Shown piece after piece: positions 7,881 to 15,818 of a stretch of DNA of 31,873 bases (position 1 is its first letter; each line of letters opens with the position of its first letter). This DNA is from SHYG01 sp041485445 (GTDB taxonomy: Bacteria; Chloroflexota; Dehalococcoidia; Lucifugimonadales; UBA3495): positions 1 through 31,873 of the forward strand of contig JBGPJN010000004.1 in the NCBI GenBank assembly GCA_041485445.1, written 5' to 3'. The notes under the pieces were generated by a model. That model searched no databases. It saw nothing but the letters and a program-made list of their open reading frames with translations, and had not been told where the DNA came from. Made by a program: the position numbers and the translations under genes.

Positions 7881-7980
7881 AATGGTTTGATCCAGAATTT
7901 GCCAGGTTGGTATTATCTTCTCCTCCTCTTGTGCCCAGCCGGCCCTTTTGCACCGGAGCGCGATCGGGGACCGTCATAGC

Positions 7981-8317
7981 TACCGAGCCTTGCTTAAATA
8001 ACTAACCACATCGGATGTAAGGTAGTTGCGGCGTAAATCCCCTCGCCCCCCTTTGCAAGGGGGGGTTGGGGGGACTTCGTCAGCCTAAGTTAACCACCCT
8101 TGCACTGGTTTCTAAACTGGGCACCTGACCCGCTCACCCTGAGCTTGTCGAAGGGCGCGGCCACGTGGTTCGACAGGCTCACCACGAGCGGTTTAAGAAG
8201 CAATGCAAGGCTCAGTAAGAGCTTTAGGCAAAGGTCTATAAAGATGATGGCTCATTACTCCCAAGCCCGACAGAACCGGGCTTGATTTTTGCTTGGAGCC
8301 GGGTTTGCGCCAGGCCG
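7981..8317. repeat. Repeat-filled gap: GC palindromes and MITE-like copy 2
   Basis: There is no gene here. 8039-8074 holds a CCCCCC..TTGCAA..GGGGGG palindrome, with a relative at 24938-24982. 8095-8224 is the second copy of the ACCCTTGCA..ATGCAAGG element whose first copy is at 4311-4538; this one encloses a different inverted repeat (CCGCTC.CCCTGAGCTTGTCGAA against its complement, about 8127-8189). 8262-8290 is a terminator-like hairpin, listed separately. Confidence 0.7.
8262..8290 (+). terminator. Terminator-like hairpin beyond the ATPase gene
   Basis: 8-bp arms CAAGCCCG (8262-8269) and CGGGCTTG (8277-8284) with a 7-nt loop are followed by ATTTTT on the plus strand. It lies 28 bp beyond the 3' end of the minus-strand ATPase gene. 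On the minus strand an A-tract precedes the stem and no T-tract follows, so as an intrinsic terminator it points rightward. Confidence 0.5.
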
Positions 8318-10984
8318 TCAACCCGCTCCGGCGGCGCTGGGCTGCCTGCCCCGCCACTTGGTGATCTCCAGCCAGGAGGGCAGGATCAGCGCCGCTGCCA
8401 GGGCCACTCCCCAGGCCATGCCGTTCAGCGGCGCCAAGTGCAGCCGCATCGTGAGGAACGGCACCGAGACGCCCAGCGCCAGCAGCCCCAGCGCCGCGAC
8501 GGACCAGAGTAAGAAGGGGCGGTTGGCAAAAACCCCGCTGCGGAAGATTGATTGGCGTTCGGCGCGCATGTGGGCCGCCAGCACCAGGTGGCCCACCATC
8601 CAGGTGGCAAACGCCACCGTCTGCGCGCCGGCCAGCCCCAGACCCTGCTGCCAGGCCCAGCCAAAGGCCAGGAACACCGCCAGGGCCAACGCCAGTCCCC
8701 CGCCAAAGATGCCCACCAGCATGGGCCGGTTGATGAACGGCTCCCGCAGCGGGCGCGGCCGGCGACGCATCAGGTCGCTCTCCGGCCGCTCCGCGGTGAA
8801 GGTCACCGACGCCCCCAGGTCCATGAAGAGCTCCAGCACGATAATCTGCACTGGGGAGAAGGGCACGGGGAGCCCGAACAACACGGCCAATAATGCGGAT
8901 CCAATCAGGCCGACTTTGGCCGCCAGGTAGTAGCGCACCGCCTTGTGTAAGTTCTCGTAGAGCAACCGGCCGGCGCGCACCGCCACAGTTAACGTCGCCA
9001 GGTTGTCATCCGCCAGCACCAGGTCAGCGGCCTCGCGCGCCACATCGGTGCCGGAGCGGCCCATGGCCACGCCGATGGAGGCCTCGCGGAGCGCGGGCGC
9101 ATCATTAACCCCGTCGCCGGTCACCGCCACCACCTCCCCGCTGCTCTGGAGGGCGCGCACCACCCGCAGCTTGTGCTCCGGGGTAATGCGGGCAAAGACG
9201 GAGGCCATGCGGACTTTCTCCAGTAGTTCAGACTCGGTGGTGTTTTCCAGGTCTCGGCCCACCACCACCGGGCTGGCGGCAATGCCCACCTGCCGGGCGA
9301 TGGCCTGGGCCGTGGCGGGATGGTCGCCGGTGAGCATCAGGACCCTGATTCCGGCGCCCTGCAGCTCGGCGACGGTGGCGGCGGCCTCGGCGCGCGGCGG
9401 GTCCTCCAACCCCGCCAGGCCGACCCAGGTCAACTCAGTTTCGGTCCCTTCCAGACCCACCGGGGCATCAGCGGGCAGACGACGCTCGGCGAAGGCCAGC
9501 ACCCGCAGACCCCGGGAGGCCATGGCGTCCGCCACCTTTTGAATCTGGTCCCTCTGGACTGCCGCCAGCGCGGTCACACCACCGTTCCCCCGGACCGATG
9601 AGGACACGGCGAGGATAGACTCCGGCGCGCCCTTCACCGCAGCCCAGCGCTCACCATCCCGGTCATAGACCACGGACATGCGCTTGCGGGTGTCGTCAAA
9701 GGGAAACTCCTCCAGCACTCGGGCAGTGCTGCGCCAGGTGGCCACGGCGCTGTTCCCGGCCGCGGCCAGCAACGCCACCTCGGTGGGGTCGCCCACCAGC
9801 TTGCCCTGCCCCAGGGCGTCCAGTAACTGGGCGTCATTGGCCAGCGCACCAACCTCCAGGGTCCGCAAGGCCGAACCGAGCAGGGGGCCCTCCCCCAGCT
9901 TGTGTACCGCGCCGTCGGTGAAGATTTCGGCCACCTGCATCCGGTTTTCGGTCAAGGTGCCCGTTTTATCCGTGCCAATCACCGAAACGCTGCCCAGGGT
10001 CTCCGCGGCCCGCAGGCGCTTCACGATGGCGTGCTGCCGCGCCAGGCGAAAAGCCCCGATCCCCAGCACAATAGTGATCAGTATGGGCAGCTCCTCAGGG
10101 ATGGTGGCAAAGGCGATGGTCAACCCGGTGAGCAGCATTTCCCGCCAGGGACGGCCCGCCACGAAAAACCCCAAGACCGGCACCAGAATGCTGAAGGCCA
10201 CCGCCACCCACAGCAGATAGCCGGACAACTGGCGCATCCGCATCTGGAGCGGGGTCCTTGGCTCGCGGGCCGTCTCGGCCAGGGTGGCGATGCGGCCCAA
10301 CTCGGTATTCCGCCCCGTGCCTACTGTCACGCCGCGGCCCTTACCCGCGGTGACCACAGTGCCCGCGAATACCAGATTTCGGCGGTCGCCCAGCGCGGTG
10401 TCCGGGGGCGCCACCAGTTGAGCATCCTTGGACACCGAGACGGATTCCCCCGTCAGGCTGGACTCGTCCGCCCGCAACGCCACCGCTTCCACCAACCGCA
10501 AGTCGGCGGGAACCCGCTCCCCCGGTTGGAGCAAAACCACGTCGCCGGAGACCAGGCCGGCGGCGGGGATGACGGAAACCTGGTTGTCCCTGATGGTGGT
10601 GGCGTGGGGAGCGCTCAGCACGCGAAGGGAGCTGATGGCCTTCTTGGCCCGGCTTTCGTTGAACATCTCCACGGACGCCACCGTCAGGATTACGAAGAGG
10701 ATGGTCAAAGCATCGGCCAACTCCCCCAGAATGCCGTAGAGCACCGCCACGGCCAGGAGCAGCAGCACCAGCGGCTCGGTGAGGGGCTCCAGGACCTCCT
10801 CCCACCAAGGTTCCTTCTTCCGGGCAGTGATCTCATTGGGACCCGTTTGCTGGAGCCGGCGGGCGGCCTCGGCGTCGGTAAGGCCCCGCTCCGGGTCGGT
10901 GCCGACCAGGCTGACGCTCTCCGCGATGGAGCGGGAATGCCAGGGCTGAGCTGGGGTAGACTCGACAACTTTGGTGACTTTCAT
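8318..10984 (-). CDS. P2-type cation-transporting ATPase with atypical ion site
   Basis: An 888-aa P-type ATPase in the size and layout class of bacterial Ca2+ (SERCA-like) pumps. It has an N-terminal cation-ATPase domain (LTDAEAARRLQQTGPNEI), actuator loop SLTGES (176-181), phosphorylation site DKTGTLT (Asp339), KGAPE (451-455), TGDHPATA (552-559) and hinge TGDGVNDAP (622-630). The M4 ion motif is PEELP (296-300) rather than PEGLP. In M5 the SERCA SSNVGE is replaced by AAKVGL (Lys690 for Asn, Leu for Glu), while Asp722 in M6 is kept. Calcium specificity therefore cannot be assumed; a proton-coupled or other monovalent role is possible. The ATG at 10984 has a GGAGG site. It is a single gene flanked by repeat-rich gaps. 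Confidence 0.9.
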   Translation of the reverse strand: MKVTKVVESTPAQPWHSRSIAESVSLVGTDPERGLTDAEAARRLQQTGPNEITARKKEPWWEEVLEPLTEPLVLLLLAVAVLYGILGELADALTILFVILTVASVEMFNESRAKKAISSLRVLSAPHATTIRDNQVSVIPAAGLVSGDVVLLQPGERVPADLRLVEAVALRADESSLTGESVSVSKDAQLVAPPDTALGDRRNLVFAGTVVTAGKGRGVTVGTGRNTELGRIATLAETAREPRTPLQMRMRQLSGYLLWVAVAFSILVPVLGFFVAGRPWREMLLTGLTIAFATIPEELPILITIVLGIGAFRLARQHAIVKRLRAAETLGSVSVIGTDKTGTLTENRMQVAEIFTDGAVHKLGEGPLLGSALRTLEVGALANDAQLLDALGQGKLVGDPTEVALLAAAGNSAVATWRSTARVLEEFPFDDTRKRMSVVYDRDGERWAAVKGAPESILAVSSSVRGNGGVTALAAVQRDQIQKVADAMASRGLRVLAFAERRLPADAPVGLEGTETELTWVGLAGLEDPPRAEAAATVAELQGAGIRVLMLTGDHPATAQAIARQVGIAASPVVVGRDLENTTESELLEKVRMASVFARITPEHKLRVVRALQSSGEVVAVTGDGVNDAPALREASIGVAMGRSGTDVAREAADLVLADDNLATLTVAVRAGRLLYENLHKAVRYYLAAKVGLIGSALLAVLFGLPVPFSPVQIIVLELFMDLGASVTFTAERPESDLMRRRPRPLREPFINRPMLVGIFGGGLALALAVFLAFGWAWQQGLGLAGAQTVAFATWMVGHLVLAAHMRAERQSIFRSGVFANRPFLLWSVAALGLLALGVSVPFLTMRLHLAPLNGMAWGVALAAALILPSWLEITKWRGRQPSAAGAG

Positions 10985-11336
10985 CCCTCTCGTCCTCCGG
11001 CTTCAGGACTCGCTTAGTGCCTATTCTAATAACTCACCGCGGAGCACACAGAGACCGCTGAGACAACGGTAAACCAATCGTAAACTCTCTGCGTACTCTG
11101 CGGTTATCTGGGTTAGGGTCTTAGCGGGCGACGTTCTCCACAGACCCTGTTCCCATCAGACTGGCCCCACCGGCGGCGTCCACCGCGCCAGTGGGCTGGC
11201 CCATGTTAGCATAGCGCAGGATGTGATGTCACTAACGTTACAAGTCACATAAGATGCGTTAATCATGCTTTTATTCTACCGGCGGTTATAATGGGCAGGC
11301 GCCAGAAGTCGACAGCAAAGGCGAGATGGAAGTCCA
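10985..11336. other. Divergent intergenic region upstream of ATPase and ChrB-like gene
   Basis: This 352-bp gap separates divergent genes. No coding potential is convincing. It holds a possible operator (ATGTGA 11221-11226 and TCACAT 11245-11250 flanking TAACGTTA 11233-11240) and a TATAAT at 11287-11292 on the plus strand. Confidence 0.4.
11287..11292 (+). promoter_or_regulatory. Putative -10 element of the ChrB-like gene
   Basis: A perfect TATAAT lies 45 bp before the ATG. No good -35 is seen at 16-18 bp, so an activator may be needed. The inverted ATGTGA/TCACAT sequence about 40 bp upstream is in a position suited to one. Confidence 0.45.
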
Positions 11337-11930
11337 ATGGGAAGTGAGCTAGAGCAAGCCCCCATGCGGTGGTTGCTGTTCATCTACCGGGTGCCCCAGG
11401 AGCCGCCGGCGCGGCGGACCTACGTGTGGCGTGCGCTGCGGCAGCTGGGCGCGGTTTATCTTCAACAGGCCGCGGCGGTCCTGCCCGATCGCCCCGAGCT
11501 GCGGGAATCCCTCAACCGGCTGGCGGCCCAGGTGGGGGAGTTCCAGGGCGAGGTCTCGTTATTGGAAACCACGTCTCCCGAGCCGGCCTGGGAGCGGCGT
11601 TTAATCGAGCAATTCAATCAGGCCCGGGCCAGGGAGTATGCCGAGGTGCTGGAGAACCTGGAGCGGTTTGAGGACGAGGTGCGCCGGGAGACCCGCAAGA
11701 AAAAGTTCACCTTTGCCGAGCTGGAAGACCTGGAATCGGACTGGGAAAAGCTGCAGCGATGGCAGGAGCGGGTGGAACGCCGGGACTTTTTCCGGTCACC
11801 CTGCCGCCTGGAAGTCACCCTGGCCCTGGACCGTGCCAGGGTTCTGTTGGGCGGCTTCTCCGCGGCGGTATATGCCGCTGAAGGAGCAGAGGCGGCAAAC
11901 CCTGCCGAGCAATCCGGATCGCCGGACTGA
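11337..11930 (+). CDS. ChrB N-terminal domain-like protein
   Basis: A 197-aa soluble protein. Residues 11-50 (WLLFIYRVPQEPPARRTYVW, then LRQLGAVYLQQAAAVLP) match the start of the ChrB N-terminal family, known from chromate-resistance regulators. This is followed by a long charged helical region (about 95-160) typical of that domain. The ChrB C-terminal regulatory half is absent and no ChrA transporter is in the window, so a chromate role is not supported here; stand-alone members are uncharacterised. The ATG at 11337 has GGAAG upstream. An internal ATG at 11364 would start just at the conserved block and is an alternative. Confidence 0.65.
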   Translation: MGSELEQAPMRWLLFIYRVPQEPPARRTYVWRALRQLGAVYLQQAAAVLPDRPELRESLNRLAAQVGEFQGEVSLLETTSPEPAWERRLIEQFNQARAREYAEVLENLERFEDEVRRETRKKKFTFAELEDLESDWEKLQRWQERVERRDFFRSPCRLEVTLALDRARVLLGGFSAAVYAAEGAEAANPAEQSGSPD

Positions 11931-12034
11931 ATGGGGTGGGGCATGGCTCTGGCGGTCTTTGCGCGCGGCCTGCTGGGGAAGGCCCCGAGGGACATGCTGG
12001 GTGGTAAGCCAGCGATAAGCAGAACGCCGCCAAC

Positions 12035-12078
12035 ACACTCAGGGGGCATCCCGATGCATCGGGATGCCCCCTGAGTGT
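12035..12078. terminator. 44-bp perfect palindrome, probable bidirectional terminator
   Basis: Arms of 22 bp (12035-12056 and 12057-12078) are exact reverse complements centred on ATGCAT. It lies between the convergent ChrB-like gene and pnp. On the plus strand TT follows to give GTGTTTAA; on the minus strand there is no T-tract. Its placement between two converging genes suits a shared terminator. Confidence 0.7.
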
Positions 12079-12113
12079 TTAACTCTTGGAATAGGCCGCT
12101 CAGTGGTTACGGT

Positions 12114-14558
12114 TTACGGCCTGCCGGGTCCTCTGGGCCCGCCGCCGCCGCCCAGGAACCGCCGGTCCGATGGGCTGCCGCCGGGTCCCGGCCTGGTGCC
12201 CAGCCGGGGCGGGCCGCCGGGGCCGGGCCGTGGGGCGCTGCCGGGGCCGCCAGGGCCGCTAGGACGCGGTGGGCCACCAGGTCCTCCGGGGCCACCGGGT
12301 CCGGCAGGGCGGGGGCCGCTGTTGCGGGGGCCGCCCTCGCCAAAACCGGGGCGCCGGGGCCGGTCACCGCCGGGGGGGCCGCTGCGACCACCCATGGGGC
12401 CGCCGGAGCGGGGAGGCCGTCCGCCCCGGTCAAAGGACCGGGGCCCCGACCTGTCGGGGGGCCGCCGCTCGGAGGGCGGGGTGGGCGTGCCGTCGTCGCC
12501 AAACAGCGCCTTGCGGGACAGGTTCAGCCGCCCCATCTGGTCAATCTCCTGGATCATCACCGTAATCTCCTGGCCGATGCGGGCCTCCTCTGCCATCTCG
12601 CCCAGGTCCTCGCTGCGCACCAGGCCCTCCCGGCCGGGCAGCAGCTCCACAAAGACGCCGAAGTTGGTGAGCCGGGTGATCTTGCCGGTGAAGATGTCCC
12701 CCACCACCAGCTCTCGGGTCAGGCCCTCCACCCGGCTGCGGGCCAGCTCCAGCATGGCCTGGTCGCTGGAGCCCACGGTCACCGAGCCGTCGTCCTGCAC
12801 GTCGATGGTGGCGCCCGTCTCCTCGATGATGGCGCGGATGACCCGGCCGCCGGGGCCGATGAGGGCGCCGATCTTCTCCACCGGGATCTGCAGGCGGATC
12901 ATCTTGGGGGCGTAGGGACTCATGTAGGTGCGGGGCTCGGCCAGGGCCTCTTTCATCTTGTCCAGGATGTGCAGCCGGCCCACCCGGGCCTGCTCCAGGG
13001 CCTGGCTCAACACCTCCTGGGTCAGCCCGCCGCTCTTGACGTCCATCTGCAGGGCGTTGACCCCCTGGGCGGTGCCCGCCACCTTGAAGTCCATGTCCCC
13101 CAGGAAGTCCTCCACGCCCTGGATGTCGCTGAGCACCGCAAAGCGGCCGTCCTCGCCGGTGACCAGGCCCATGGCGATGCCCGCCACCGGGGCCTTGATG
13201 GGCACCCCGGCGTCCATGAGGGCCAGGGTGGAGCCGCAGACGCTGCCCATGGAGGTGCTGCCGTTGGAGCTGAGCACCTCAGAGACCACGCGGATGGAGT
13301 AGGGAAACTGGTCCTCGGGAGGCAGCACGGGCAGGATGGCCCGCTCGGCCAGGGCGCCATGCCCGATCTCCCGGCGGCCGGGGGAGCCGATGCGCCCGGT
13401 CTCGCCAACCGAGTAGGACGGGAAGTTGTAGTGGTGCATGTACAGCTTGGTGTTGACCGGGCCCACCGTGTCCAGGGTCTGGCGCATTTGCAGGGAGGCC
13501 AGGGTGGCCACGGACAGCACCTGGGTGTGGCCGCGGGTGAACAGGCCGGAGCCGTGGGTGCGGGGCAGCAGGGCCACCTCGCAGGTGATGGGGCGGATGT
13601 CCGCCAGGCCGCGACCGTCGGGACGGATGCCCAGGGCCAGGATGCGGCCGCGCACCACCTCCTTGTATACCTCTTTGAACCCCTCCTTCAGCTTGTCGGG
13701 GGAGTGCTCACTGCCCAGGTTCTCCAGCACCTCCGCCTCCAGCTGGCTCTCCACCTCCTCCCGCGCCACCTTTTCCAGGTTTTCCTCCAGGATGGCCGAC
13801 AGACGGCCGTTAACGATGCGCTTGATGGCCTTTTGCAGGCGCTCCTGGGCGTCGGTGTCCTCCACCACGGCCACCTTGGGCTTGCCCACCTTGGAAGTCA
13901 GCTCGTCAATCATGTCAATGACCAGCAGGTTCACCTCCTGGGCGCGGCGGATACCCTCCAGGATCACCTGCTCCGACGCGTCATCGGACCCTGCCTCCAC
14001 CATCATCACTGAGTCTCGGGTGCCGGCCACCACCAGACCCATCTGGGCCTGGTCAACCTCCTCGTAGGTGGGGTTGACCAGGAACTGGCCGTCGCGGTAG
14101 CCGATGCGGCAGGCGCCGATGGGGCCGTTGAAGGGTATGGGCGAGATGGACAGGGCGGCGGAGGCGCCGACGATGCCCAGAATGTCCGGGAGGTGTTTCT
14201 GGTCGGCGGAGAGGACGGTCAGGACCACCTGAATGTCGTTGTGCAGGCCGTGGGGGAACAGGGGGCGGATTGGCCGGTCCGTGAGACGAGCGGAAAGAAT
14301 GGCGTCCTGGCCGGGGCGGCCCTCCCGGCGGAAGAAGCTGCCGGGGATCTTGCCCACGGAGTAGAGGCGTTCCTCAAACTCCACGGTCAGGGGCAGGAAG
14401 TCGATGCCCGCCCGGGGTTTGGCGGCCATCACCACGGTGGCCAGGAGTATGGTCTCGCCGTAGGTGATCACGACGGCGCCGTGGGCCTGGCCGGCCAGCT
14501 TGCCCGTCTCCATGGAGAGTTTCTCATTGCCAATAACGCGTTCAACAACTGTAGGCAT
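12114..14558 (-). CDS. pnp: Polyribonucleotide nucleotidyltransferase (PNPase) with extended Gly/Pro/Arg tail
   Basis: A phosphorolytic 3'-5' exoribonuclease of the RNA degradation machinery. It has two RNase PH domains, with FFRREGRP (75-82) in the first, FTRGHTQ (340-346) and the catalytic Asp484/Asp490 region LGDMDFK in the second. A KH domain (about 550-613, GPGG 568-571) and an S1 domain (about 618-683) follow. At 814 aa it is about 100 longer than usual. Residues 690-814 are a low-complexity tail of Gly, Pro, Arg and Ser (RPPDRSGPRSF, GGPGGPGGPP), likely disordered and RNA- or protein-binding. It lies 98 bp downstream of rpsO, the classic conserved order, and is probably cotranscribed with it. 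Confidence 0.97.
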   Translation of the reverse strand: MPTVVERVIGNEKLSMETGKLAGQAHGAVVITYGETILLATVVMAAKPRAGIDFLPLTVEFEERLYSVGKIPGSFFRREGRPGQDAILSARLTDRPIRPLFPHGLHNDIQVVLTVLSADQKHLPDILGIVGASAALSISPIPFNGPIGACRIGYRDGQFLVNPTYEEVDQAQMGLVVAGTRDSVMMVEAGSDDASEQVILEGIRRAQEVNLLVIDMIDELTSKVGKPKVAVVEDTDAQERLQKAIKRIVNGRLSAILEENLEKVAREEVESQLEAEVLENLGSEHSPDKLKEGFKEVYKEVVRGRILALGIRPDGRGLADIRPITCEVALLPRTHGSGLFTRGHTQVLSVATLASLQMRQTLDTVGPVNTKLYMHHYNFPSYSVGETGRIGSPGRREIGHGALAERAILPVLPPEDQFPYSIRVVSEVLSSNGSTSMGSVCGSTLALMDAGVPIKAPVAGIAMGLVTGEDGRFAVLSDIQGVEDFLGDMDFKVAGTAQGVNALQMDVKSGGLTQEVLSQALEQARVGRLHILDKMKEALAEPRTYMSPYAPKMIRLQIPVEKIGALIGPGGRVIRAIIEETGATIDVQDDGSVTVGSSDQAMLELARSRVEGLTRELVVGDIFTGKITRLTNFGVFVELLPGREGLVRSEDLGEMAEEARIGQEITVMIQEIDQMGRLNLSRKALFGDDGTPTPPSERRPPDRSGPRSFDRGGRPPRSGGPMGGRSGPPGGDRPRRPGFGEGGPRNSGPRPAGPGGPGGPGGPPRPSGPGGPGSAPRPGPGGPPRLGTRPGPGGSPSDRRFLGGGGGPRGPGRP

Positions 14559-14620
14559 AGTAGGGGGTGGAAGACCTCACTTAAAAGATGGGCAAAGAAG
14601 GGGGAAGGGCCAACGCCAAT

Positions 14621-14640
14621 AGCCCCGACTGGTCGGGGCT
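14621..14640. terminator. Hairpin between rpsO and pnp
   Basis: Perfect 9-bp arms AGCCCCGAC (14621-14629) and GTCGGGGCT (14632-14640). It sits in the 98-bp rpsO-pnp gap. On the minus strand no T-tract follows, so it is more likely an attenuator or processing hairpin than a strong stop. The arms are the same as the ends of the 43-bp elements inside the DUF58 gene. Confidence 0.5.
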
Positions 14641-14656
14641 ATTTGTATCTGGGGTG

Positions 14657-14923
14657 TTAACGCCTGAGACCCAATCGGGAGATCAGGGTTTGGTAGCGGC
14701 CCACGTCTTCACGGCTCAGGTAGTTCAGGAGCCGCCGCCGCTGGGATACCAGGCCCACCAGGCCCCTTCGGGTGTGGAGGTCCTGCTTGTGGGTGCGGAG
14801 GTGCTCGGTCAGGTGCGTAATCCGCGCCGTGATCAAGGCTACCTGGAGTTCGGTGGAGCCGGTGTCGGTGTCGTGGCGCCGGTACTCCTGGGTGATGCGA
14901 TCCTTCGTCGCGCCGTCTATCAT
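14657..14923 (-). CDS. rpsO: 30S ribosomal protein S15
   Basis: An 88-aa S15 that binds 16S rRNA early in small-subunit assembly. The conserved DTGSTELQVALITARITHLTEHL and the C-terminal SQRRRLLNYL are intact. The frame is open upstream to 14992. The ATG at 14923 gives the normal length, starts at the family's usual MI.. position, and lies about 40 nt after the -10 box; AAGG is about 12 nt upstream. It leads the rpsO-pnp operon. Confidence 0.95.
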   Translation of the reverse strand: MIDGATKDRITQEYRRHDTDTGSTELQVALITARITHLTEHLRTHKQDLHTRRGLVGLVSQRRRLLNYLSREDVGRYQTLISRLGLRR

Positions 14924-14962
14924 GCGGTCTTTGACCCTTAGCTTTTCTTCTTTGTCGGGGGG

Positions 14963-14992
14963 ATTATAGCACAGCCGCGGTTGCCGCCGCAA
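14963..14992 (-). promoter_or_regulatory. Sigma-70-type promoter of rpsO-pnp
   Basis: On the minus strand: -35 TTGCGG (14987-14992), 18-bp spacer, extended -10 TGCTATAAT with TATAAT at 14963-14968. The predicted transcript start near 14956 leaves a 5' leader of about 33 nt to the rpsO ATG. Confidence 0.75.
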
Positions 14993-15040
14993 CGCTAACC
15001 TGGCGCCGGCCCCGAGGGTTATCCTCCGCGCCGGCAGGGC

Positions 15041-15814
15041 CTACCCGAAACGCCCGGTGATGTAGGCCTCGGTGCGCTCGTCCTTGGGGTTGGTGAAGAT
15101 CAGCCGGGTCTCCCCGTACTCAATGATCTGCCCGCCCAGTTTCTCCACCCCCATCAGAAAGGTGGTGAAGTCGGAGACCCGGGCGGCCTGCTGCATGTTG
15201 TGGGTCACAATGACAATGGAGTACTCGGTGGACAGCTCCCGCATCAGGTCCTCAATGGCCAGGGTGGCGATGGGGTCCAGGGAGGAGCAGGGCTCGTCCA
15301 TGAGGATCACCTGGGGCTGCACCGCCAGCGCCCGGGCGATGCACAGGCGCTGCTGCTGGCCGCCCGACAGGGACAGTGCGCTGCTGGTGAGCCGGTCTTT
15401 CACCTCCTCCCACAGGGCGGCCCGTATCAGAGAAGATTCCACCAGCTCCGCCAGGTTGCCCCGAAACCCGTTGATCCGCGGGCCAAAGGCCACGTTGTCA
15501 AAGATGGACTTGGGGAACGGGTTGGGCCGCTGGAACACCATGCCGATCTGGTAGCGGATCTCCGTGGGGTCCACCGTGGGCGAGTACAGGTCCCGGCCTT
15601 CAAAGAGCACCTGGCCGGTGGCGCGGAACTTGGGGATCAGGTCGTTCATGCGGTTGAAACACCGCAGCAGGGTGCTCTTGCCGCAGCCCGATGGCCCGAT
15701 GATGGCGGTAATGCGGTGCCGGACCACGTCCAGGGTGATGTCCGACACGGCCTGCTTGTTGCCGTAGTAGACGCTCAGGCCGCGAGTCTGGAGGATGGGG
15801 TCACTGGACTGCAA
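15041..15814 (-). CDS. pstB: Phosphate ABC transporter ATP-binding protein PstB
   Basis: ATPase of the high-affinity phosphate importer, on the cytoplasmic face with PstC/PstA. Walker A GPSGCGKST (40-48), the PstB-typical RCFNRMNDLIP, Q-loop VFQRPNPFP, signature LSGGQQQR, Walker B VILMDEP and switch THNM are all present. A longer frame begins at 15871 but would overlap pstA by 53 nt. TTG at 15814 gives 258 aa, the usual PstB size, and has a GAGGGG site 7 nt away, so it is chosen. It is the last gene of pstSCAB; phoU, often next, is absent and rpsO follows with its own promoter. Confidence 0.95.
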   Translation of the reverse strand: MQSSDPILQTRGLSVYYGNKQAVSDITLDVVRHRITAIIGPSGCGKSTLLRCFNRMNDLIPKFRATGQVLFEGRDLYSPTVDPTEIRYQIGMVFQRPNPFPKSIFDNVAFGPRINGFRGNLAELVESSLIRAALWEEVKDRLTSSALSLSGGQQQRLCIARALAVQPQVILMDEPCSSLDPIATLAIEDLMRELSTEYSIVIVTHNMQQAARVSDFTTFLMGVEKLGGQIIEYGETRLIFTNPKDERTEAYITGRFG

Positions 15815-15818
15815 CCGA

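Noticed and set aside
8100..8285. 61-codon open frame ending at the plus-strand terminator
   Set aside because: It is made of repeat sequence (the CTGAGCTTGTCGAA palindrome) and is not a protein gene; the terminator behind it may be coincidental.
9902..11017. Plus-strand open frame opposite the ATPase N-terminal half
   Set aside because: It mirrors the ATPase coding and has no plausible protein features.
11337..11930. Chromate-resistance operon
   Set aside because: Only the ChrB N-terminal-type domain is present; there is no ChrB C-terminal half and no chrA in the window.
12075..14012. 645-codon plus-strand open frame opposite pnp
   Set aside because: Composition is typical of antisense GC-rich DNA and pnp is unmistakable.
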